A stretch of 64,000 bases of DNA, taken from NCBI RefSeq assembly GCF_026262505.1, contig NC_067208.1, positions 18,113,962-18,177,961 on the forward strand, in the 5' to 3' direction. The position numbers and the translations under genes are program-made. This document shows, piece after piece, positions 29,704-38,308 of the stretch (positions within the stretch are counted from its first letter, which is position 1; each line of letters starts with the position of its first letter). The notes below the pieces were generated by a model that saw only the letters and a list, made by a program, of their open reading frames with translations, was not told the DNA's origin and did not search any database. This DNA is from Trichomonas vaginalis G3 (Eukaryota > Parabasalia > Trichomonadida > Trichomonadidae).

Positions 29704-30564
29704 TCAATACTTTTTCAGCACTTTTCCGTAGTTGTATATGAAAGACAATTCGAGATAAAAGTCATAGTACAATGGTATTATATGCTGCACACCGTTTGTT
29801 GTGAACCAAACTTGAAAGTCAGAGAAACTGTTACTAGGTGGTTCGTAGAATTTAGAAGCAAAGTCATAAAAGTCCTTACCGATACACAGAAAACTGTTGT
29901 TGCTTGAACTGAAACTTGCATGACACATGACATTTTGAGGGTCGAACACGTTTCTATAAACTGTCAAATCTGCTGGTGGGAGTATAAATTTAAATGGACC
30001 ATCTGGTGGCAATGGTTCGTTCTGGTTTAGTAACCGAAGAAATTGTGCCCAAGAACGTTTGTCTACTCCCCAATATAAAAACTCTGTATCTCTTGGAGGG
30101 TTAATTTCAATCTTTTGAAATGAAACTGTGGAGTTCATCTTGTCGTATTCTAGCTTCAGATAGTATGTTCCATTTAGTAAAGAGTGGTATTTTTCTTGAA
30201 ATTCCCAGTAGTATTTGTTTATTTGAGTTTGAAAGTCATTTAGAGTTTTTTCAAGACTTTCGTCTGAACGAATTGTAAAGATTTTCATTTCGTCAAATTT
30301 TTCTATTAGACCATCAGAACCTTTATACTGACCGTGAAAATATACTGCGAACATGAATGCATTAGTTCTATTTGAAAACAAAACTCTTCTAAATCCTATT
30401 GCCTTTGCATCTGAAGGACTTTGAAGCCAACGAATTGGATAGTCAAACCTGTATGTACGGGATGAAATTTCTTCATCTGAAATATTTCTACCAGCGTTTG
30501 TAAAGATATAGTCTAACGGTTTTGTATCTGCTACTTTTGTTCTTTGTTTTTCAACCTGAAGCAT
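29704..30564 (-). CDS. Conserved 286-residue Polinton protein
   Basis: Nearly identical to 46518-47378 and a paralogue of the 280-residue proteins at 35343 and 39900. Shared blocks are TKPLDYIFTNAG near the start, YRFDYPIRWLQSPSDAKAIG near residue 45, a helical segment around residues 110-125, and FSDFQVWFTT near residue 250. Each full element thus carries two members of this family. No known fold was recognised. Its conservation and pairing suggest a structural role, but that is a guess. Confidence 0.75.
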   Translation of the reverse strand: MLQVEKQRTKVADTKPLDYIFTNAGRNISDEEISSRTYRFDYPIRWLQSPSDAKAIGFRRVLFSNRTNAFMFAVYFHGQYKGSDGLIEKFDEMKIFTIRSDESLEKTLNDFQTQINKYYWEFQEKYHSLLNGTYYLKLEYDKMNSTVSFQKIEINPPRDTEFLYWGVDKRSWAQFLRLLNQNEPLPPDGPFKFILPPADLTVYRNVFDPQNVMCHASFSSSNNSFLCIGKDFYDFASKFYEPPSNSFSDFQVWFTTNGVQHIIPLYYDFYLELSFIYNYGKVLKKY

Positions 30565-30600
30565 TTAATATATGTAAAAATATACTGTTTTAAAAATGTT

Positions 30601-31185
30601 TTAAAATGGTATGCCATATAGCTTCTTGAATTTGTTAAGAAATATATGAACGCTTTTTCCATCTGTATCTCTAGTGTTTACATAAGCATAGCCATCCTTA
30701 GTAAAATATACTTGTAATTTCCTATAGTTTACGCCGGTATAAAAGTAGAAAGAGTCTTGTTCTTCGCTATAGTAGTAAAACTCAAACGTATGCTTACCAT
30801 AGTCTGTAATTTCAATTGTTTCATCTTCTAGTTCGTCGACAAATTCGAATACAATATCTCCAATTTTGCCTTTGTTCTTACTGTTTTCAGAACGAGTGAC
30901 CCAACGCAAGTTTTCAAGTCTATTGTCGTTTCTTATACGGTTTATATGGTCTACAAAAGGTAAATTGTTAGGATTCAGTATAAAATGAGTTGCAATGACA
31001 ACATGTTTAAGATAGTTTTTTCCACTCATATTCACAATAGTATATCCGTCATTTCGCTCCCATTCGCTTAAAACTCTTTTTGTCTTTTTGTTTCTGACTT
31101 CAAATGACTCACAACAGTGAATTTCATATTTCTCATCTAACAAACAAGTTTCCCAACGGTCTTCTCCAACAAACTCAGCGTACAT
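30601..31185 (-). CDS. NUMOD4/HNH homing-type endonuclease
   Basis: 194 residues. An N-terminal NUMOD4-like segment (about residues 10-55) is followed by an HNH core with HVVIATHFILNP, then FVDHINRIRNDNRLENLRWV and a trailing SENSKNK, the classic HNH_3 pattern; the DH-N-N-N-LRW residues are all present. The C-terminal 80 residues form a separate domain also found alone at 13992-14276. Such enzymes cut DNA and can spread by homing. In the otherwise mirrored gene order this gene occupies the place where copy 3 has its DNA polymerase gene, so it is unique to copy 2. Confidence 0.85.
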   Translation of the reverse strand: MYAEFVGEDRWETCLLDEKYEIHCCESFEVRNKKTKRVLSEWERNDGYTIVNMSGKNYLKHVVIATHFILNPNNLPFVDHINRIRNDNRLENLRWVTRSENSKNKGKIGDIVFEFVDELEDETIEITDYGKHTFEFYYYSEEQDSFYFYTGVNYRKLQVYFTKDGYAYVNTRDTDGKSVHIFLNKFKKLYGIPF

Positions 31186-31215
31186 TTCAAATAAAATAAA
31201 AAAATGTTTTTTTCT

Positions 31216-31800
31216 TTACTTTACATAAGCACTTGCTGCCATAAGTCTTTGACGCCAACCCATACCAGCTAATGAAGGTTGACTTGGTTTAGTCTCCAAA
31301 CTAAACTTTGGTTTTGGTTTATCTTCAGTTTTTGGCTTCCCTTCTTCTATTGGTTTTTCGTCACTTTTCGGTTCCTCTGACTTTACTTCACTTGCAGGAA
31401 CAGTTGTGTCGTCAACATCTTCATAAATGTCATATGCCATTTGTTTTTGTTTTCCTTTCAACTTTTTGTGTTTGTTGTAAAGTTTAGAATATTTCGACTC
31501 TAAGTCAATGAGATGTTCTATAATGAACTGTTGGTCAGTGATGTAAACTTTTCCATCTGTTGTCTCGAAAGCTCCTTCAGACTTCAATATTTTATTTGTG
31601 AGAGTCTGTTTCTTTTTTGAGATACTAGCCGTTCCATTTTTATGAAAAGTGACTTTGTAGTTAGAGTTTGTATTTCCAGACCTGGCACTTTCTATTATTG
31701 AATTTTTCTCTTCATCTGTAAGTTCTTTGACAGGTTTTGACAATGGTTCTGAACTTTTTGTTTGTGGTGTCAAATCTACCGTTTCAACTTCTTCGGTCAT
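31216..31800 (-). CDS. Acidic coiled-coil Polinton protein
   Basis: 194 residues, nearly identical to 43693-44277. A KVTFHKNGTASISKKKQTL beta segment is followed by a coiled coil (LIDLESKYSKLYNKHKKLKG) and a Glu/Lys/Pro-rich disordered tail. No family recognised. Starts after the TTTTTTACTGAGATGAA motif shared with the neighbouring 51-residue gene. Confidence 0.65.
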   Translation of the reverse strand: MTEEVETVDLTPQTKSSEPLSKPVKELTDEEKNSIIESARSGNTNSNYKVTFHKNGTASISKKKQTLTNKILKSEGAFETTDGKVYITDQQFIIEHLIDLESKYSKLYNKHKKLKGKQKQMAYDIYEDVDDTTVPASEVKSEEPKSDEKPIEEGKPKTEDKPKPKFSLETKPSQPSLAGMGWRQRLMAASAYVK

Positions 31801-31819
31801 TTCATCTCAGTAAAAAATT

Positions 31820-31975
31820 TTAGTTTGGTTTGTTTTCAACTGGTTGTTGAGGTTTTTTAAGTCGGTCTAAAACTTCCTGAGGTATAGGAAGAACTTGACA
31901 AACACGTGGTGGTGTAACTGCTGGAAGCCGACAAATCCATCTTGAACCCATTTGTCTCAATGCTGTATTGTTCAT
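31820..31975 (-). CDS. 51-residue conserved small protein
   Basis: Encodes MNNTALRQMGSRWICRLPAV and continues as a Pro-rich peptide ending in ENKPN. The same 51 residues are encoded at 43518-43673 in copy 3. The same gene-start motif (TTTACTGAGATGAA) precedes it as precedes the 194-residue gene. Conservation in both copies and tight packing between two genes support it as real. Confidence 0.6.
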   Translation of the reverse strand: MNNTALRQMGSRWICRLPAVTPPRVCQVLPIPQEVLDRLKKPQQPVENKPN

Positions 31976-31994
31976 TTCATCTCAGTAAAAAATT

Positions 31995-32396
31995 TTACAT
32001 TCCCCACGTTTGAGGCGGTTGAGGTTGGTTGTTGTTTACCCACTGTTGTGCATGGTTATATCCTCTGTTAAAGAATCTTTCACCTTGGTCCATGTAGTGT
32101 CCTGCTTGGTTATAGTAGTCATTTGCTTTGTTATAGTAGTTTCCTGCTTGTCTTCCTACATTGTCCATCCATCCTTGAACTTTTCCTCTTGTTTCAGGAT
32201 TTGGAATAAGATTTGCTGCATCTCGTGCTACATCCCAACCTTTCTGTACAGTTTGTATAATAGGTTGTGCTTTCTCTTTCAGTATACCTAATGTACTCAA
32301 AATCTTCCTTCCAATTCCAAATGCACCTCTGGCTAGTGTTCCCACTGCGGGTAAAAATCTAGATGCGACTCCTGCTAATGCGCCAAATAAACCCAT
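31995..32396 (-). CDS. Gly-start amphipathic protein (possible membrane-active virion protein)
   Basis: 133 residues, counterpart of 43098-43511. Starts MGLFGALAGVASRFLPAVG, a hydrophobic, glycine-rich amphipathic segment with Gly at position 2 (a possible myristoylation site). A helical middle and a Tyr/Asn/Gln-rich repeat region (YYNKANDYYNQAGHYMDQ) follow. The plan resembles membrane-lytic internal virion proteins such as adenovirus pVI, but only by analogy. Confidence 0.6.
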   Translation of the reverse strand: MGLFGALAGVASRFLPAVGTLARGAFGIGRKILSTLGILKEKAQPIIQTVQKGWDVARDAANLIPNPETRGKVQGWMDNVGRQAGNYYNKANDYYNQAGHYMDQGERFFNRGYNHAQQWVNNNQPQPPQTWGM

Positions 32397-32412
32397 TTCT
32401 TATGGGTTAAAA
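32397..32412. promoter_or_regulatory. 16-bp shared start region of two divergent genes
   Basis: TTCTTATGGGTTAAAA between the minus-strand ATG at 32396 and the integrase ATG at 32413. The mirrored copy is at about 43,084-43,097. Confidence 0.5.
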
Positions 32413-33371
32413 ATGACGAATTCAAACAAGGACCCGTATGTTTCTAAAGCAACAAAGAAAGCACTCATGGTAAAAATCTTTAGTTCAACACCAAATGCTT
32501 GGTTTATGGATATCTTGGAAAACATTCCGAGGTATAGAGAAGATGGACCACCATACTGGCTAATATTTGTTGGTCAAAACACAAGATACTGTGAAGCCAT
32601 ACCATTATGGTCCAAAAATATTTTAGATGTGAAAACTGCTTTGACAATATTCGTTGACAAATACCATCCAACAAAACTGACATCTGACTATGAAAGTTCT
32701 TTCAAATCAGACGATATTAAAAACTATCTGCGTTCAAAAAATGTAAACCAATATTTCATTGTCGACCAAAACCATTCTGCTCTTGGTGTCATTGACAGTT
32801 GTATAAAAATCTTAAGAGACTTAAACCAACCACAAGGTGGTGAAGCAAATGAAATGTCATATGACGACAAGTATAGACACTTCTCCATGGCAAAGATGAG
32901 ACAAGTTTTAAATATTTACAATACCCGTAAACAAAAAGGTTTGGGAAACCACTCCCCGAAGAAATGAAAAACAACCCTGACTTAGAGAAAGACTATATAT
33001 TTAATAGTTTAGTCAAAAGAGACAAACAAGAAAGAATGCCGGGCTTCAAACTTCAGAAAGGTGACAAAGTAAAAATAGAAATACCTAAACGCGACCCATA
33101 TGAAAATACTATTGACTATGACAACAATGGGAACCCGACAGGTACTCACATTCGTGTTCGTAAAAATAGAAGAAAGTATACAAGAGAATATTATGAAGTT
33201 TTAGGCAAACATGGCAAAATGTACACACTGCAAGCAGAAGATAAAACTACTATTGTCAGACCTCGTTTCAAACTTGTCAAAGTTCAAGGTGGTATACTTT
33301 CAAAGACAGTTCCTAACAAATATAAGACAACTCCTGACGAATATGCTAAAGAAGTTGAAAATGACGACTAA
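32413..33371 (+). pseudogene. Polinton integrase (rve type) of copy 2, broken
   Basis: Retroviral-type integrase core with the first catalytic Asp region WFMDILENIPRY, the second Asp region KLTSDYESSFKS and the following helix HSALGVIDSCIKILRDLN. A C-terminal SH3-like/chromo-like segment (GFKLQKGDKVKIEIPKRDP) resembles other Polinton integrases. Would insert the element into the host genome. Broken about once. Confidence 0.8.
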
Positions 33372-35324
33372 GCAATTCTATACCATGCGTAAACTGTCAT
33401 GTAAGGTGGCATGTAGTCTTTACTTTGTCCCGTTGTTTGCGTATATCCTGAAACGAAATGTGTATGGTTTCCTTCTCCCTGCGTGTCACTCCAATAACAA
33501 TTTATAGCAAACTTAACGTCGTCTTTAACATCATATCCTTTACCTTTTGTCATTGATGACCAATCCCAATATCTATGACTATGCCAACCTGCGTTAGTTG
33601 TACTTAAATCTATGTAGTGACTGTGCGCAGGTAAATTTGCACCTGAAATCGTTTTACTTCCACCTGTTTCCTTTGAAGAGTTTGTACAATACAAAAACCT
33701 GTCGACTATTTGTTCCCATGCACCAACACCAAACATTACTTGAGGACCTCTTGCTTCCATAGATGTATAAATAGAACCTACTGGGTTCATTAAATCAAAC
33801 ATATGAGACATTATAGGATTGTCTCTTTTGAACTTAAAATATAGTGCAACTATTTCAGGTTTCTTCTGGTTTGTGTCAGAATATTTTTTATAATATAATC
33901 TTATGTTTTCAGGGTAGGTAAAGTCTTGACTATAATATTTATTTCTGTCATCTTCATAATAGTATACTATTCTCGTTTTTTCTATTGCATTATATCTTTT
34001 ATATCTATAAAAATCTAAATATAATGTTAGCTTTTGTTCATCTACATGTGGTGTTCTAACGTCATCTCCATAGTCATAATAATATGGTGCTGGAGCTGGG
34101 TCAGGCAATGTCATATCTGCCATTTCATAAACTCTTAAATATTTCTTTTGTTCGTCTCCATATATGTTTAAGTAGCAGTTGTTGTCTAATGGAACTTTAA
34201 CTTGTGTACCATCACTCTTTTTATAGCTTACATACATTTCATTGTTATTTTGGAATGAGTTTATACCGTGTACCATTTTCTAAGGACTGTACCAACTGCC
34301 ATCTAAAATATTTATTTTCTTCATTGACAGAAAGGTCACCAACAATAGTCTCAATATTTTTTGTTCCAACTAAACTTTGGTATATTTCATTGACATATGT
34401 TTTATCTGCTTTATTTTCAAGGCTAACGTTTAAGTCTGTTATTTCAGAAGATGTATGTGTATGTCCAACGTCACTTTTCCTGTTTAAGGTTTCTTGTAAG
34501 TTTGTAATATTTGCAATGGTATGTGTATGTCCAACGTCACTTTTCCTGTTTAAGGTTTCTTGTAAGTTTGTAATATTTGCAATGGTATGTGTATGTCCAA
34601 CGTCACTTTTCCTGTTTAAGGTTTCTTGTAAGTTTGTAATATTTGCAATGGTATGTGTATGTCCAACGTCACTTTTCCTGTTTAAGGTTTCTTGTAAGTT
34701 TGTAATATTTGCAATGGTATGTGTATGTCCAACGTCACTTTTCCTGTTTAAGGTTTCTTGTAAGTTTGTAATATTTGCAATGGTATGTGTATGAGTCTTT
34801 TTAGAATATTCGTTTTCAGCTCTTGTCACTTCACTTGACATTTTATTGTCAACATATGTTTTGTCTGCTAGTTCAGGATGAGTATGTTCTTTTGTTGCAT
34901 ATGTTGCATCTGCTCTGTCATGTTCTTCTTGAACTTTTTCAATGACATACTCTTTGTCAGCTTTGTTGTCAACATCTGCTTTTGTTGCATATGTTGCATC
35001 TGCTCTGTCATGTTCTTCTTGAACTTTTTCAATGACATACTCTTTGTCAGCTTTCTTTTCAACATCTGCTTTCAAAAGAAGTTCATCTATAGGTTTCTCG
35101 TTTAAAGTTCCTTTTGTTGGATTTACACAGACAGTATGGTTCTTATTGTCTTGAAATAGAAACTCATCTGTCATTGGGTTTAATGTCAGTTTTAAGTTTC
35201 CTTCTTTCAATGACTCAGATATCTTAGAATAGTTTGAAAAGTTTGTTGTGTTCTTATTTAGAGCTTGTATAATGAGTTGTCGGTTGTGTTTTATTTCTCT
35301 CATAGACGCTGTTTCTTTCGACAT
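33368..35324 (-). pseudogene. Fibre gene of copy 2, broken
   Basis: Covers the same modules as the intact gene at 40758-42131: a conserved head starting MSKETASMREIKHNRQL, coiled-coil segments with KADKEYV turns, a run of five identical HTHTIANITNLQETLN modules, and a C-terminal tip with NPVGSIYTSMEA, RFLYCTNSSKETGG, ANLPAHSHYI and MPPYMTVYAWYRIA. The tip matches phage tail-fibre/collar proteins. Also contains a Tyr-rich segment before the tip that copy 3 lacks. Broken about once. Confidence 0.75.
34455..34790 (-). repeat. 66-bp tandem repeat in the fibre gene (five units)
   Basis: Five units identical at nucleotide level as far as I can see, each coding for 22 residues beginning HTHTIANITN. 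The copy 3 gene has only two. The identity means recent expansion or active homogenisation. Confidence 0.9.
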
Positions 35325-35342
35325 TTTTATTCTAGATAAAAT

Positions 35343-36191
35343 ATGCTTTCAATAGAAAAAGAAAATTCAAGAGTTGCTACAACTAAACCATTAGATGAAC
35401 TTTTTACGAATGTCGGTCAAAAGTTTGAGACAGAGACCGTAAAGCATGAAGGCTATCGTTTTGACTACCCGTTAAGATGGTTAAGAGACCCATCCGTCAC
35501 AAAAGCTGTTGGCTTTCGTAGAATGAAGTTCATTTCAGAAGCCATACATGGTTTCCCATTTACGGTCGGTTTTGAAGTTCGATACTATAACAAAGAAAAA
35601 CGTACGTATGAGAAATTTGAACAGGGAAAACTTTTACAAGTTAGTTTGCTTGTAAACTTAGAAACAACTCTTCAAGCTTTTCAAGAAAAAATAAACGATA
35701 TCTATCTCGAATATGCAAACCAGTTTAACATTGACGAAGGAGAGTACCATCTCGATATTTTATATGACAGGAAAAATGCAACTGTTAAAATCAATAGAAT
35801 AGAAGACCTTGGAGAAGACGTTTATATTTCTACAAAATATAACAACTTGGCATGGTATAGATTTTTGAGGATGTTAAATCAGCCTGCAGAATATCCAGTA
35901 CACCCGAACTTTTATGAAGTCGAAAACCCTAATGGAACATATGAAAATGTTTTCGACTCAGATGCTATTATAGTTCATGCTTCATTTTCTGGTGCACAAA
36001 ACTCTTTTTTATGCTTGGCAAATGACTTTTACGAAAAACCTACAAAGCTATATGAACCACCAAGTGGAAGTATTTCAGACTTTCAAGTATGGTTTACAAC
36101 AGATGGAAGAAAGAGAATAGTTCCATTATACCATGCGTTTTACTTAGAACTTAGTCTCATATACAACTACTATCGAACGGTAAAAATATGA
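35343..36191 (+). CDS. Conserved 282-residue Polinton protein
   Basis: Paralogue of the 286-residue protein of the same element, with the blocks TKPLDELFTNVGQ, YRFDYPLRWLRDPSVTKAVG, LCLANDFYEKPTKLYEPP and ISDFQVWFTTDG. Nearly identical copy at 39900-40739. Divergent from the fibre gene with an 18-bp spacer. Function unknown; a capsid-associated role is plausible from its conservation beside the fibre gene. Confidence 0.75.
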   Translation: MLSIEKENSRVATTKPLDELFTNVGQKFETETVKHEGYRFDYPLRWLRDPSVTKAVGFRRMKFISEAIHGFPFTVGFEVRYYNKEKRTYEKFEQGKLLQVSLLVNLETTLQAFQEKINDIYLEYANQFNIDEGEYHLDILYDRKNATVKINRIEDLGEDVYISTKYNNLAWYRFLRMLNQPAEYPVHPNFYEVENPNGTYENVFDSDAIIVHASFSGAQNSFLCLANDFYEKPTKLYEPPSGSISDFQVWFTTDGRKRIVPLYHAFYLELSLIYNYYRTVKI

Positions 36192-36194
36192 TTT

Positions 36195-36437
36195 TTAATA
36201 CGGTTGAGGTGTTGGATTTGGTTGCCAACTAGACTGTGGTGCAGGTTCAGGCTGTTGTATAACAGGAGCTTGTTCTTCTGGTTCAGGGTCTTTAGGTATA
36301 ATACCAACGAACTGACCTACTCTTTTGCCAATATTTTTGACTCCGTTCCATACTCCTCTTCCGACAGATTTTATTCCATTCCATATACCTCTTCCAACAT
36401 TTCGAAAGAAGTTTCCAATACTACTGAAGAAACCCAT
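36195..36437 (-). CDS. Gly-start amphipathic peptide protein
   Basis: 80 residues, identical to 39646-39888. Starts MGFFSSIGNFFRNVGRGIWN with repeated amphipathic GI/VWNG(I/V)K units, then a Pro/Gln-rich tail. Gly2 and Ser6 fit an N-myristoylation site. It looks like a membrane-active peptide fused to a flexible tail, comparable to internal lytic proteins of adeno-like virions. Inference only. Confidence 0.65.
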   Translation of the reverse strand: MGFFSSIGNFFRNVGRGIWNGIKSVGRGVWNGVKNIGKRVGQFVGIIPKDPEPEEQAPVIQQPEPAPQSSWQPNPTPQPY

Positions 36438-36455
36438 TTTACTATATGTAAAAAT

Positions 36456-36818
36456 CTAATGTCCGCCTAGTCTCTTACGTTTCCTTCTGAGTTCCATAGC
36501 ATTTTTTAACTGGAGCTCATACATTCTATTTCTCCTCTGGTAGAAAACATACTCTGGGTCAACTCCTGTGTTCGCGTCATCTGCATAGAGTTGTTTATAT
36601 CCCACTTCAGGGTTTGTATAAAACTCTTTCCATCTCATATTTGCATACCATGGTGGTAAGCCTAACGCAGCGTCATTTGACATGGCAGTTTGCATTTGTA
36701 CATCTGTTGGCACTTGACCATAGTTTGCCATTGCAGTTTGTATTCTAACTTCATTTGGAATATTCTCTGGGTTTGGTTGTCCAGGTTGCTGTGCATTCGC
36801 TAAGTTCTGTGCGTCCAT
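36456..36818 (-). CDS. Conserved 120-residue Polinton protein
   Basis: Identical to 39265-39627. Gln/Asn/Pro-rich start with the repeated QTAMxNxxxxP motif (IQTAMANYGQ, MQTAMSNDAA), an aromatic centre (PPWYANMRWKEFY) and a very basic end (MELRRKRKRLGGH). No family recognised. The basic tail could bind nucleic acid. Confidence 0.65.
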   Translation of the reverse strand: MDAQNLANAQQPGQPNPENIPNEVRIQTAMANYGQVPTDVQMQTAMSNDAALGLPPWYANMRWKEFYTNPEVGYKQLYADDANTGVDPEYVFYQRRNRMYELQLKNAMELRRKRKRLGGH

Positions 36819-36841
36819 TTAATATTAGATAAAAATATCTC

Positions 36842-36973
36842 TTACGAGTACATATACTGAACATTTGCTGGCATTGGTTCATCTTCATATTCTCTATATC
36901 TTTCTGCCACGTCAAATAAGTAAATGACACAATGGAAAAAACCTAAAACAAGTAGTCCTATTTCAAACCACAT
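36842..36973 (-). CDS. 43-residue single-pass membrane protein
   Basis: Reads MWFEIGLLVLGFFHCVIYLF followed by a charged tail ending MYS. One hydrophobic segment at residues 5-20. It overlaps the methyltransferase stop by 16 bp. A counterpart begins at 39111 in copy 3, which supports it as a real gene. Confidence 0.55.
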   Translation of the reverse strand: MWFEIGLLVLGFFHCVIYLFDVAERYREYEDEPMPANVQYMYS

Positions 36974-37776
36974 TTACTTACCAATAAAATTTCTTTGTTG
37001 TGACACTTTTTCCGGTTTATAGGACCTCTCTCATATTCTATCTTATCGTATCTAAAATCATACTCATGTATATCCTCTAACCATCTCATAACGGTTTCCA
37101 AACCACTTTTATCGGATGTAAAGTAAAAGCATGGATGGTTATGTAAAACGTCTAAAGTTTCTAAAGAGTCTCTCAAAGTCCAGTCTACTTGGTATTGAAA
37201 ATCCCATGTGTTATAGAACGGCGGGTCTACTATAAAGAAAACATTTTCCTTGTTTTTATATTTTTCATACAACTCTGTCCAACGACATCTCACAAACTCT
37301 ATACCCTCAGTATATTTTTCTATGTCCTCTTTGAAAACCTTTGTATAGTTAAGATATAAAACGTTTGACATAAGTGTTTCAATGTCATGAACTCTTATAG
37401 AACCACTATACAATAGTCTAGAAGATATACTATCCCAGTCAATATACTCTGCTTTTTTCAAAACCTCTCTGACAGTATTTTTCTTATCTAATGGTATACG
37501 TTCCATCTTACCTATAGGTATCTTTTCTTTCAACTCACTCAATATTTTGTTTGTGTCTGGTATATGTTTGAGACGGTTCATATAGTTGTCGAAGTCATTG
37601 CATATAATCTTTGAGTTTGGGAATACGGTATGGCACAAATGAGATATATAGAAACTTCCACCGAACAAATCTACAAATGTTAGACCATTCGGTAGTTTCT
37701 TAAGTTCTCTCAATAGAATATCTTTACATCTACTCTTATTTCCAAAGAAGGGTAGCGGTGGTTTTGTAAAATTCAT
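36958..37776 (-). CDS. Dam-like N6-adenine DNA methyltransferase (D12 class)
   Basis: About 272 residues when started at the ATG at 37776 (MNFTKPPLPFFGNKSR); a longer upstream frame only reads the terminal repeat. Contains the SAM-binding start PFFGNKSR, the FVDLFGGSF loop near residue 36 and the catalytic DPPF motif (DPPY type) near residue 186, in the order expected for D12/Dam enzymes, which transfer a methyl group to adenine, usually in GATC. Adenine methylation has been reported in T. vaginalis and linked to Polinton-borne enzymes. This is the first gene inside the terminal repeat. A second copy lies at 38309. Confidence 0.9.
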   Translation of the reverse strand: MNFTKPPLPFFGNKSRCKDILLRELKKLPNGLTFVDLFGGSFYISHLCHTVFPNSKIICNDFDNYMNRLKHIPDTNKILSELKEKIPIGKMERIPLDKKNTVREVLKKAEYIDWDSISSRLLYSGSIRVHDIETLMSNVLYLNYTKVFKEDIEKYTEGIEFVRCRWTELYEKYKNKENVFFIVDPPFYNTWDFQYQVDWTLRDSLETLDVLHNHPCFYFTSDKSGLETVMRWLEDIHEYDFRYDKIEYERGPINRKKCHNKEILLVSKCGLK

Positions 37777-37832
37777 TTTATATACAATAAAAATGTTTTT
37801 TCCCTGAAAAGTGACAGAAAAGTGACAAAACA

Positions 37833-37897
37833 TCTTCGGGGCTAGAGGGCACGAAGTGCCTGGAAGCCCCAATACCTTTTTTTTTTTTTTTTTTTTT
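37833..37897 (-). repeat. Terminal repeat of Polinton copy 2
   Basis: Reads outward CATCTTCGGGGCTAGAGG, a hairpin GGCACGAAGTGCC, CCCCAATACC and a long T run. Same as the right end of copy 3 (61,224-61,291). Confidence 0.8.
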
Positions 37898-37906
37898 AAT
37901 ATCATG

Positions 37907-37975
37907 AAAAAAAAAAAAGGTATTGGGGGTTCCAGGGCTGCGCCCCTCTACCCCCTTGAAGATGTTTAGTATAAC
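37907..37975 (+). repeat. Left terminal repeat of Polinton copy 3
   Basis: A run, GGTATTGGGG, hairpin GGGC-TGC-GCCC, then GAAGATGTTTAGTATAA. It matches the right end in inverted orientation except for the hairpin stem, where both arms differ together. A further relative with the other stem type lies at 38,005-38,045. Confidence 0.8.
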
Positions 37976-38308
37976 ATGCAGTTTATATAAAATGAGGTTT
38001 TTTTGGGGATAGCGGGCTTCCCAGGCACTTCGTGCCTTCTAGCCCTAAAAATTTTTGAAAGTCGTTGCTGTTGACTTGTTTGTAGAGGACTCAAAATAGT
38101 AGAACTATGTCCGGACAAGTAAGGGTCTATCGTCGCTTCTCAAAGTTACGGGCGTTCAAAGAAATATACTTTGAGAAGCCTTTTCTTCCTTATAGAATGA
38201 GATAGGATGGTTATTTTACAAAACCGACAAGACCTTAACCGAGTAGTTTTCATGTTTTGTCACTTTTCTGTCACTTTTCAGGGAAAAAACATTTTTATTG
38301 TATATAAA
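37976..38308. other. Non-coding leader of copy 3
   Basis: Contains a second terminal-repeat-like hairpin (CCCAGGCACTTCGTGCC near 38,020), a unique stretch with an inverted repeat around CTTCTCAAAGT / ACTTTGAGAAG (38,135-38,178), and at 38,250-38,308 the same 55 bp that precede the methyltransferase in copy 2. No gene seen. Confidence 0.5.

Larger units (their letters stand above)
26260..37897 (-). mobile_element. Polinton copy 2, partial, recent, minus orientation
   Basis: A fossil Polinton ending in a terminal repeat with poly-T at 37,897. Its gene order (methyltransferase, small proteins, 282-residue protein, fibre, integrase, three small proteins, 286-residue protein, KilA-N) is the mirror image of 38.3-48.4 kb in copy 3 and the sequences are nearly identical, so it is young. 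Polymerase, ATPase, helicase and capsid genes are absent; an HNH endonuclease gene stands where copy 3 has the polymerase. The left boundary is uncertain. About two to four breaks are apparent in the recognisable genes. Confidence 0.75.
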
